From assembly GCA_944323775.1 (NCBI GenBank), contig CALUTT010000001.1, positions 1-52,961 on the forward strand: a stretch of 52,961 bases of DNA. The letters run 5' to 3'. This document shows positions 7,634-15,693 of this stretch, piece after piece. Made by a program: the position numbers and the translations under genes. The first letter of the stretch is position 1. Every line of letters starts with the position of its first letter. The notes beneath the pieces are model-generated. The model saw only the letters and a program-made list of their open reading frames with translations. It ran no database searches and was not told the origin of the DNA. The stretch is from an uncultured Bacteroidales bacterium. GTDB taxonomy: Bacteria; Bacteroidota; Bacteroidia; Bacteroidales; UBA932.

Positions 7634-8834
7634 GCAGTGACTGAGTATCCCTTTCATAAAAGTCCTCCAAACTGTCGTTAGTGTCCATCAGTACTTCATA
7701 TCCCGCCTCGAGGGATGCCTGTTCGTCCGTACGGCGCATAAGCGTATGCCCCTCGTATGTCTTCGAAAGCGTAACGTATGAGGCATCTATGGCTGAGTTC
7801 AGACGTTTCTTGTTTGAGGAGGACTCGCCGTTGAAGACCTCCACTCCGTCCATGACCCATTCCACCGGAAGCCGTACGACACGGTCTCTCGAGCTTCCCG
7901 GTTTCTGGATGACATTCTCGCTCCTGGACACGAACTCCTGTATAGTCTCGCCCTCAGCCTTGAAAATCACGAGCGCCGGCGAATTCAGTGAAAATGTGTA
8001 GGCATTGGACTGGCCGGTCTTTATCACGACCTGAAGATAGCGAGCCTTGTCGACGTTGTTTCCCGGAGCCGGATGGTACATCGTGTTCGGGAAGTATGTA
8101 GGGTTGTAGCAGACAAAGGCATCGGAACGGTTCAGGTTCACGGACATGGGATAGTATGCACTGTGGTCAATGGCACCGAAAACCACGACAAGCGCATCTT
8201 CGCCCGGTTCAAGAGGGAAGGTCTGCCCGTCTCCCGGGAACTGCCATACAGCCTGTATAATCGGCACGAAATCGGCATCCGCATCCCAAACCGAAGCTGA
8301 ATTGGAATTGTACGGATCAAGCGTGCCGAAGCAGAGACTGTCAAGGTACACCATATGCGAAGAGTTGTTGTGAAGCAGAAAATATGAGTCTGTCTGATAT
8401 GTACCCTCATGGGGCGTCTTCAGACATCCCCCGCAATACACCTCCTTGATCACTATGTCCGAGAGTCTGAGTTTCGACAGAGTGATACTGCAGTCAGTGT
8501 CGGATCCTCCGATAATTATGCTCCCGGTACTGCCGCCATAGCGGTACTCGCCTGCGGCGACACTCGCCGACGCCATGTACACTCCGTTCGGAAGCACCGC
8601 CGAAGCCTTGCCGGCTGCATCACAGGAAGCTGAATATTCTGCGTCGCTGTTGACTTCACGCAACCTTACCGTAACTCCGGTAAAATCAGGCACATCGTCT
8701 CCTTCGGGCACGAGCAGTTCGACTGTAAGCAGGTGGAGATCACCGGCGTACGGGTCGCCTCCGTTCATTTCGAGGCATGACTGGCACATGACAGCTGCCA
8801 GCAGCGGCATGCAATATGATATTATTCTTCTCAT
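7626..8834 (-). CDS. DUF4876-like lipoprotein
   Basis: A 402-residue lipoprotein (MRRIISY..., Cys of CQSC at about residues 18-21). It starts at the ATG at 8834, which overlaps the stop codon of the receptor gene as ATGA, so translation is coupled. Residues 30-120 look like a carboxypeptidase-regulatory or Ig-like domain (FTGVTVRLREVNSD). The rest contains IVIKEVYCGGC and an extended FLLHNNSSHMVYLDSLCFG region like a lamin-tail type beta-sandwich, as known for DUF4876. Cysteines and histidines (YCGGC, DHSAYY, MYHPAPG) could bind a metal, but this is speculation. The gene is the partner lipoprotein of the TonB-dependent receptor. Confidence 0.7.
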   Translation of the reverse strand: MRRIISYCMPLLAAVMCQSCLEMNGGDPYAGDLHLLTVELLVPEGDDVPDFTGVTVRLREVNSDAEYSASCDAAGKASAVLPNGVYMASASVAAGEYRYGGSTGSIIIGGSDTDCSITLSKLRLSDIVIKEVYCGGCLKTPHEGTYQTDSYFLLHNNSSHMVYLDSLCFGTLDPYNSNSASVWDADADFVPIIQAVWQFPGDGQTFPLEPGEDALVVVFGAIDHSAYYPMSVNLNRSDAFVCYNPTYFPNTMYHPAPGNNVDKARYLQVVIKTGQSNAYTFSLNSPALVIFKAEGETIQEFVSRSENVIQKPGSSRDRVVRLPVEWVMDGVEVFNGESSSNKKRLNSAIDASYVTLSKTYEGHTLMRRTDEQASLEAGYEVLMDTNDSLEDFYERDTQSLHD

Positions 8835-11479
8835 AGCTTTATCCTGCAAGTAAGTCCATAATAGAATGCGGGAGTGAATATGGCAGCCACGCCTGTCGCC
8901 ATCGAAACCACATAAGGCCGCGCATTCGTGAAGTTGTTGGCAAAGAACGACAGACTCACGGCATCACCTATCTCCTTCGTTACACTGAGATTGGCAGATG
9001 CATATGCACCGTATCCGTCCTGGTCGAACAGATAGTCGTTCGTAGGCCGGATGACAAGGTCCATGAATTCATCCTGATCCTTGTTGCGCTCCGTGAAAGG
9101 ATGCAGCACCGAGCCTCCGTCCTCGACGCTCAAGTAAGCGTCAGGATACATGACATCGGTAGCTCCGGCCGGAAGGTTGCGGGACCTTGTGAACAGGGAA
9201 GCCTCCAGACGCAGCGTTATAACGAGTCTGGCCTCCGGAATATGCGTTATGGACGTCAGGTTGGCGTTCAGGGACGAACTCACCTCCCCGCGTATCATCA
9301 GGTTGTTGTTTCCTCCGTTGGCATACACTCCGACATATGGATAAGAGCGCGAAGGAATCGAGGGATGCGACCACCCGATGTTGTAATAGTAATAGGGCGA
9401 GGAGTCGTCCGTCCTGCTCCAGCCATATGCCGCATCCAGACGGAATGAAGTCCTCAGAGGCCTTATCTGAGGGAAGTCCACCGTCAGCTCGGCACCTGCC
9501 CTGTAGACCGGAGCTCCGTTGTCCTGGCGGCTGACCGCAACGAATGTCTTGTCCGTCACGCCGTCCCGGTCCAGCTCGAGATAGGTGTAGCTGTTGGAGA
9601 ACTTGTATGGGTTGCGCGTAATGTTGCAGTAACCCACGAGCGACATGGACAGACCTGCGAAGGCCGCGTCAATGCCGACCTCGGCATTCTCGTTGCGCTG
9701 CCATTTCAGGTCCGGATTGTACTCAATAGGGCACGGCATGGTATAGTACCTGTAATAGAGCTGGTCATCCTCATATCCGCTGGAGACAAGAATGTCCCTG
9801 TACTGAGGCTTCGGATAGAGAATATAGAAGGAGGGCAGCTTCTCGGCGAGGCCCCATCCTGCCCTGAGCGAAAGATGCTCGGAAAAGTCATACCTGACGT
9901 TCAGGCGGGGAGAAAAAGAGCCCAGATTGGTGTAGCGCGTGCCTTTGACGAACACCCTGTCATATCTTATTCCAGCCGTAAACCTTAGACCGAACGGGAA
10001 TGTAAAATCTTCCTCGGCATAAGCCGACACGGTATGCATGAACGGATATTCCGAATAGTCTCTCGGGCGGAAGCCGTTCGCAGCAAGGTCAGGGTCAAGA
10101 TAGTACTCGCCCTTGCCTACGTTCCCGGAAGACTTCCACTGAAGTCCGGCCTTCAGCGCACTGCGCATGTCGTCCCACCTGTAGTTGAACGTATACTTGA
10201 GCGAACCTCCGAAATCAAGCTCCTTGGAATCGACCATCGCGTCCGAATAGTATTCACCCTCGGGGAGCAGCACTGCGATGCTGTATCCTTCGGACTCGTT
10301 ATGTACCGCAGGGAGCATCGATGCCGATGAATTGTACTTGTGGACATGCGAAAGATTGTCGGCGTAATTCACGTACGCGTCGGCGCTCAGGTTCGTTATC
10401 CAAGGCCTGTTCACGAGCCATGTCAGGGACGTGTTGGCCCTGAAAGCGTTGTCTCTGGTCTTGGAATACTCTCCCTTGAATGCATCCGGATCATCCTTGC
10501 TGTCCATTCCGCCTATGTTGCCGTTGACACCTAGCTCAAAACGGAGATTGCTCCCGAACGTGTTGGAAAGGACCGCGCCTATCCCGCGCCTGGTATATGA
10601 CTCATATGGAGACGTCAGGTTCTTGGTTGCATTGGCCCATTCGGCACTCAGGTTGAGAATCCCGGCCTTGGCCCCGAGGTCGATGCCCTTGGACAATGAA
10701 GTCTGCCAGGTCCTGGGATTGACGGCAAAGGTGACGCTCAGAGGGGAACGGCCTCTCTTGGTGCGGATCTTCACCATCCCGCTTCCCAGGTCGCCGTATT
10801 CGGCGGACGGTACACCGGAAATCACCTCGACTGACTCCACGTTGTCCACTGCTATGCTCCTCGTGTCCACTCCGGACATCTCGGCAAAGCCGGCATTGTT
10901 GCCGATACGGACTCCGTCGACCTCCACTGCCGTTGAAAAAGCGGCGTTTCCCGCTGAACTTCCACCGGAACGGACCGAAAAGCTCGATGCAGATGTCAGG
11001 TCCGGATTGGCAGTCTTTCCTCCGGGGAGCAATGCCGACATGTCGGTCATGTTGCTGAGCTGCAGATGGTCCAGCGCATTGCGGCCTATGTCGTGCGTGG
11101 TACCGATTCCGTCTTTCGGACGCTGTGCCGTCACGACCACCTCGGACAACGCAAGGCTGCTCTGCTTCATCCGGATCTCGATTCCCGAAACATCCGAAGT
11201 CACCTTGATATCCACAGAAGCGTCGACGTAACCCAGAAGAGATGATGCAAGAGTGTACTCTCCCGCCTGGATTCTGTCCAGTTCGAAACATCCGTCTTCG
11301 CCGGTTATCGCCCAGATTTCGTCAATATTGACCACGGCTCCCGGGAGAGGCTCGCCGGTAGCGGCGTCACAGACCTTGCCACTTACGCTGAAACTCTGCG
11401 TGGCGGCAGCACAATGCACTTCACCGGCTGCCATCGCTGCCATAAGCAGCACTGATAATACCAATTGGCCGCTATGCAT
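8831..11479 (-). CDS. TonB-dependent receptor with N-terminal carboxypeptidase-like domain
   Basis: An 882-residue outer-membrane active transporter. After the signal peptide (cleaved near CAAAT at about 26) comes a carboxypeptidase-regulatory-like domain (FSVSGKVCDAATGEPLPGAVV, about 30-110). The plug follows, with a TonB-box-like stretch (SEVVVTAQRP) and the strands SFSVRSGG and VESVEVISGVPSAEYGDLGSGMVKI. The beta-barrel runs from about residue 240 to the end. At 882 residues it is shorter than SusC proteins and is not paired with SusD, so a small ligand (metal complex, siderophore, cofactor or peptide) is more likely than a glycan. It is the first gene of a four-gene operon and has its own promoter. 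Confidence 0.92.
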   Translation of the reverse strand: MHSGQLVLSVLLMAAMAAGEVHCAAATQSFSVSGKVCDAATGEPLPGAVVNIDEIWAITGEDGCFELDRIQAGEYTLASSLLGYVDASVDIKVTSDVSGIEIRMKQSSLALSEVVVTAQRPKDGIGTTHDIGRNALDHLQLSNMTDMSALLPGGKTANPDLTSASSFSVRSGGSSAGNAAFSTAVEVDGVRIGNNAGFAEMSGVDTRSIAVDNVESVEVISGVPSAEYGDLGSGMVKIRTKRGRSPLSVTFAVNPRTWQTSLSKGIDLGAKAGILNLSAEWANATKNLTSPYESYTRRGIGAVLSNTFGSNLRFELGVNGNIGGMDSKDDPDAFKGEYSKTRDNAFRANTSLTWLVNRPWITNLSADAYVNYADNLSHVHKYNSSASMLPAVHNESEGYSIAVLLPEGEYYSDAMVDSKELDFGGSLKYTFNYRWDDMRSALKAGLQWKSSGNVGKGEYYLDPDLAANGFRPRDYSEYPFMHTVSAYAEEDFTFPFGLRFTAGIRYDRVFVKGTRYTNLGSFSPRLNVRYDFSEHLSLRAGWGLAEKLPSFYILYPKPQYRDILVSSGYEDDQLYYRYYTMPCPIEYNPDLKWQRNENAEVGIDAAFAGLSMSLVGYCNITRNPYKFSNSYTYLELDRDGVTDKTFVAVSRQDNGAPVYRAGAELTVDFPQIRPLRTSFRLDAAYGWSRTDDSSPYYYYNIGWSHPSIPSRSYPYVGVYANGGNNNLMIRGEVSSSLNANLTSITHIPEARLVITLRLEASLFTRSRNLPAGATDVMYPDAYLSVEDGGSVLHPFTERNKDQDEFMDLVIRPTNDYLFDQDGYGAYASANLSVTKEIGDAVSLSFFANNFTNARPYVVSMATGVAAIFTPAFYYGLTCRIKL

Positions 11480-11507
11480 ACACTCTAACTTGATTTGACT
11501 CTGTTCG

Positions 11508-11538
11508 CAAATTTAAAAAGTTTCACAAATAATCAAAA
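11508..11538 (-). promoter_or_regulatory. Promoter of the TonB-receptor operon
   Basis: On the minus strand TAAATTTG (11508-11515) matches the -7 consensus exactly. A TTTTG lies 18 bases upstream (11534-11538). Transcription should start about 25 bases before the receptor start codon. No iron-regulator-like palindrome was recognised here. Confidence 0.65.
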
Positions 11539-11585
11539 TGCACAACGGCAAAATTCATTATTTTTAGGTATTCTGCTAGCTTGTG

Positions 11586-11616
11586 TTGGTATTTAGTAAT
11601 ATTTTTCTGATATTTG
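11586..11616 (+). promoter_or_regulatory. Candidate promoter of the S46-M3 gene
   Basis: TTGG near 11586-11589 and GATATTTG at 11609-11616 (one mismatch from TAnnTTTG) are about 20 bases apart, and the start codon follows at 11643. The spacing is right, but the -7 element is imperfect. Confidence 0.4.
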
Positions 11617-11642
11617 AAAACTGTGTAAGAAGTAAGTGTATT

Positions 11643-14600
11643 ATGAAAAAGAAAATTCTCCCAATCCTGCTGTGTCTCTTGCCCGTCTGCGCATCCGCAG
11701 ACGAAGGTATGTGGATGGTCAATTCCATATCGGAAGCGCTGGTCAGGCAGATGCAGGCAGGCGGTCTGGAACTCGCACCCGACGAAATCTACAGCGAAGA
11801 CAAGGCATCGCTCAAGGACGCCATAGTGTCGCTTGACTTCGGCTGCACCGCCAGCATGGTGTCAGACATGGGACTTCTTATCACGAACCACCACTGCGCC
11901 TACTCCGACATACATTCAATAAGCACGGAACAGCACAACTACCTTGAAGACGGCTTCTTCGCCAGGTCAAGGAGCGAAGAGATATACATACCCGGCAAGA
12001 AGGCCTACTTCCTGAAGAAGGTGCTTGACGTCACCGATGAAGTGCAGAGCCTCACGCAGCAGGAGGCCAGTGCCGGAAGACCGCACGGCAGCAGGAAGAT
12101 AAGCAGCCTGATAGAGAAGAAGTATTCAGCCTCTACCGGCTATGAAGCCTCCCTGAGCAGCATGTGGGCCGGATCAAGGTACTACCTTGCACTGTATGAA
12201 GTCTACACTGACGTGAGGCTCGTGGCGGCCCCTCCTGTCAGCATCGCCGCCTTCGGAGGAGACATCGACAACTGGGAGTGGCCGCAGCACAAGTGCGACT
12301 TCGCCCTGTACCGGATCTATGCCGGAAGGGACGGGCGTCCTGCGCCGCACTCTGACGACAATCTGCCTCTCAGGCCAGAGAAGTATCTGCAGATCTGTAC
12401 GGAAGGGGTCCAGCCGGGAGACTTCACAATGATACTCGGCTACCCTGGAAGGACTGCAAGGTATTCTTCGTCAGCCAAGGTGAGGTTCAGGGAGCAGGTC
12501 GAGCTGCCAATAAGCAACAAGGTCCGCGCCGACCAGATGAAGATAATGAAGTCATGGATGGATGCAGATCCGCAGATAAGGCTGAAATATTCTGACAAGT
12601 ACTTTTCACTGAGCAACGTCCAGGAGAACGACGAAGGATTCGTCCAGTGCGTGGAACGTTTCAACGTGCCGTCACGCATCCGAAGTGAGGAGCGCGGGCT
12701 CAGGAGGCAGAACCGTGGACTCATGCGCAAACTCGACAAGGCATACTCCGCCGTCGAGGACATCGAACGGGACCGCATCTATTTCAGGGAGACCATTGTC
12801 CGCGGTTCGCAGCTGGGCATCATAGCCATGAGGCTCAGAAACGCGAGGATACCGGTCGACATGGAGAAACAGTACGCCGAGCTCGACATGCGCGTGGAGA
12901 AAGACCTGTTCAGATATTGTCTCCAGACTTATTTCGAAAACGTCGACAGACGTTTCTGGGGCCCGTTCCAGAAACAGACCTATGCTCTCTACGGCGATGA
13001 CTGGGACGCGATGTGCGACGCCCTCTGGACCGACTCCTACATGACTCGTAATGACGGAATCTACAAATTCTTCACGGATGTCCAGATACGCACTTTCAAC
13101 GATGCCATCGCAGAAGTCGAGAAAGACATGGACCGCACCGACCTTGACAGGGAATATACCAGAGAGAAATACAGGATGGGGCTCAAGTCAGGCATAGCCC
13201 AGTATCCTGACGCGAACTCCACCATGAGGCTCACATTCGGCAAGGTGGGCAGCTACATGCGTGATGGCAAGATGCTGCCCTGGGAGACCCGTGCATCCGG
13301 AATCCTCGAAAAGGAAGACAGTCTCTCATATGACTTCCACCTGCTGCCTGAATGGAAGGCGGAAATAAAGGAGAGCCTGGAGGCTGGGATCGATCCGGCG
13401 GTAGACTTCCTCACCGACAACGACATAACGGGAGGGAACTCCGGCAGTCCAGTCCTGAATGCCAGAGGGCAGATTGTGGGACTGGCGTTCGACGGGAACA
13501 AGGAATCCCTCGCCTCTGACGTATACTGGACTGAAGGATACAACAAATGCGTGAACGTGGACATACGCTTCGTGCTATGGACACTCCGCAACTACATGCA
13601 TGCCGACTATATTCTTGATGAGATGAACATAGACAAGAAAATGACTGAAAATCCGCTTCTTACGGAATCAGCTCTCCCGTACGGGGCCCCACAGTTCGAC
13701 AAAATCAGGACCGAGCACTACCTGCCCGCCTTTGAAGCCGGAATCGCAGAAGGCAAGGCCGAGGTCGATGCCATAGTGAACAACCCCGAACCTCCGACTT
13801 TCGAAAACACCATCGAGGCGCTGGAATTCTCCGGACAGACTCTCGACCATGTAAGCAGTATCTTCTACAATCTGCTTGAGGCCGACACTAATCCGCAGAT
13901 GCAGCAGATCGCCGAGCAGATCGCTCCCATGATGAATGAATACTCGATGTACATATCCCTCAACGACAGGCTTTTCCAAAGAATCCGCGCCGTATGGGAC
14001 ATGAGGGAATCTCTTGAGCTTGACGGTGACCAGGCAAAACTGCTTGAAGACACCTACCTTTCTTTCAGCAGGAACGGAGCCCTGCTGTCGGATGAAGACA
14101 AGAAGACACTCACGGGATACCGTGAAGAACTTTCCCTGCTCTCCCTCGAGTTTTCGAGGAACGTCCTTGCCGCTACCAATGCATGGACACTCAATATCAC
14201 TGACGAGGAGGACCTCGCAGGACTGCCCCAGTTCGTAAGGGACATGGGGGCATCTCTTGCTGAAGAGAAGGGAGTCTCAGGCTGGGTGTTCGACCTGTCG
14301 CAGCCGGTATATTCCGCGTTCATGAAGTATTCGGAACGGCCTGATCTGCGCAAGGAATACTACATCGCATATAATTCGAGAGCCTTCGGAGGACAGTTCG
14401 ACAACAGCGCAGTATGCCGCCGCATAGCGAACCTCAGGCTCCAGACCGCAAAGCTGCTCGGATACCAGAGCTACGACAGCTACGTGCTTGAGGACCGTAT
14501 GGCGAAGACCAGGGACAGGGTTGATTCGCTGATAATGACTCTTATGCGCCCCTCGCTTCCTGCCGCAAGGGATGAAGTCGCCGAGATCCTCTCCTACGCC

Positions 14601-15680
14601 AGGGCCAACGGCTATACGGAAGAAGTAATGCAGCCGTGGGATTTCTCGTTCTGGTCCGAGAAGTACCGCGAAAAGAACTACTCGCTTAGCGACGAGGTGC
14701 TCAAGCCCTACTTCCAGCTTGATGCCTGCATAGACGCAGTGTTCGGACTTGCCACAAAACTTTACGGCCTGCATTTCACGCCGCGCCCGGACATACCGGG
14801 ATACAACCCTGACGTCAGGGTATACGATGTCACGGATTCAGAAGGAAGGCATCTCGCCCTGTTCTACGCCGACTTCTTCCCCCGTGAAAGCAAGCGGGCA
14901 GGCGCGTGGATGACAAGCTTCAGATCCCAGAGCATCCGGGACGGCATCGAGACCCGCCCCATAGTAAGCATAGTGACGAATTTCAGCAAGCCTTCCGGTA
15001 ACGACCCCTCGCTTCTGACCCATTACGAGTTCACGACTCTGCTTCACGAATTCGGTCACTCCCTGCACGCAATCATGGCCAAGGGACGGTATCCGTCCCT
15101 GACCGGTACTAACGTGGCGTGGGACTTCGTCGAGCTGCCGTCACAGATAATGGAAAACTGGGCATACGAGCCGGAATACCTAAAGCCTTTTGCAAAGCAC
15201 TACGTGACCGGAGAGGAAATCCCCGACACCCTGGTGAACAGGCTCGTGGAGTCGCAGAACTACCTTGCGGCGTACTCACAGGTAAGGCAGCTGCACTTCG
15301 GCCTGATAGACCTTGCCTGGAACGCCACTCAGACCCCGATAGAAATCTCCGCCAAAGAACTTGAGACTGCCGCCACGGCTCCATACACGGTTCTTCCCGA
15401 TGTTGCGGAATGCTGCATGTCCACCAGTTTCTCACACATATTCTCAGGTGGATACGCTGCCGGATACTATTCCTACAAGTGGGCGGAAGTGCTGGCGGCA
15501 GACGCTTTCGAAGCATTCCGCGAAGAGGGCATATTCAGCCCAGAGGTCGCGAAGTCCTTCAGGACTAACATACTGGAGAAGGGAGGAAGCGAAGACGAGG
15601 CAGTGATGTACCGCAATTTCCGCGGACATGATCCCGACCCTGACGCATTGCTGGACAAACTTGGAATTAAACACAACTAA
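11643..15680 (+). CDS. Bifunctional S46 dipeptidyl-peptidase / M3 peptidyl-dipeptidase fusion
   Basis: A 1345-residue protein starting at the ATG at 11643 (MKKKILPILL, signal peptide cleaved near ASA). Residues 20 to about 665 form a complete S46 peptidase: TNHHC with the catalytic histidine at 83/84, the conserved GGDIDNWEWP (Asp207) and KCDF (Asp219) region, GGNSGSP with serine 600, and FDGN with Gly618, where DPP7-type enzymes have Gly and DPP11 has Arg. Met667 then begins a complete M3 family metallopeptidase (MTENPLLTESALPYGAPQFD) with HEFGH at 1135-1139. Each half has nearly the length of the free-standing enzyme. Together they would release dipeptides from both ends of peptides in the periplasm. 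Free M3 enzymes may be cytoplasmic, so the fusion changes location. Confidence 0.9.
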   Translation: MKKKILPILLCLLPVCASADEGMWMVNSISEALVRQMQAGGLELAPDEIYSEDKASLKDAIVSLDFGCTASMVSDMGLLITNHHCAYSDIHSISTEQHNYLEDGFFARSRSEEIYIPGKKAYFLKKVLDVTDEVQSLTQQEASAGRPHGSRKISSLIEKKYSASTGYEASLSSMWAGSRYYLALYEVYTDVRLVAAPPVSIAAFGGDIDNWEWPQHKCDFALYRIYAGRDGRPAPHSDDNLPLRPEKYLQICTEGVQPGDFTMILGYPGRTARYSSSAKVRFREQVELPISNKVRADQMKIMKSWMDADPQIRLKYSDKYFSLSNVQENDEGFVQCVERFNVPSRIRSEERGLRRQNRGLMRKLDKAYSAVEDIERDRIYFRETIVRGSQLGIIAMRLRNARIPVDMEKQYAELDMRVEKDLFRYCLQTYFENVDRRFWGPFQKQTYALYGDDWDAMCDALWTDSYMTRNDGIYKFFTDVQIRTFNDAIAEVEKDMDRTDLDREYTREKYRMGLKSGIAQYPDANSTMRLTFGKVGSYMRDGKMLPWETRASGILEKEDSLSYDFHLLPEWKAEIKESLEAGIDPAVDFLTDNDITGGNSGSPVLNARGQIVGLAFDGNKESLASDVYWTEGYNKCVNVDIRFVLWTLRNYMHADYILDEMNIDKKMTENPLLTESALPYGAPQFDKIRTEHYLPAFEAGIAEGKAEVDAIVNNPEPPTFENTIEALEFSGQTLDHVSSIFYNLLEADTNPQMQQIAEQIAPMMNEYSMYISLNDRLFQRIRAVWDMRESLELDGDQAKLLEDTYLSFSRNGALLSDEDKKTLTGYREELSLLSLEFSRNVLAATNAWTLNITDEEDLAGLPQFVRDMGASLAEEKGVSGWVFDLSQPVYSAFMKYSERPDLRKEYYIAYNSRAFGGQFDNSAVCRRIANLRLQTAKLLGYQSYDSYVLEDRMAKTRDRVDSLIMTLMRPSLPAARDEVAEILSYARANGYTEEVMQPWDFSFWSEKYREKNYSLSDEVLKPYFQLDACIDAVFGLATKLYGLHFTPRPDIPGYNPDVRVYDVTDSEGRHLALFYADFFPRESKRAGAWMTSFRSQSIRDGIETRPIVSIVTNFSKPSGNDPSLLTHYEFTTLLHEFGHSLHAIMAKGRYPSLTGTNVAWDFVELPSQIMENWAYEPEYLKPFAKHYVTGEEIPDTLVNRLVESQNYLAAYSQVRQLHFGLIDLAWNATQTPIEISAKELETAATAPYTVLPDVAECCMSTSFSHIFSGGYAAGYYSYKWAEVLAADAFEAFREEGIFSPEVAKSFRTNILEKGGSEDEAVMYRNFRGHDPDPDALLDKLGIKHN

Positions 15681-15693
15681 ACCCTAAGTACCC

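Noticed and set aside
11643-15680. Idea that the S46-M3 fusion is an assembly chimera
   Set aside because: The frame is continuous, both halves match in base composition, and the junction falls exactly at the natural ends of both proteins, which a random join would not produce; read mapping is still the decisive test.
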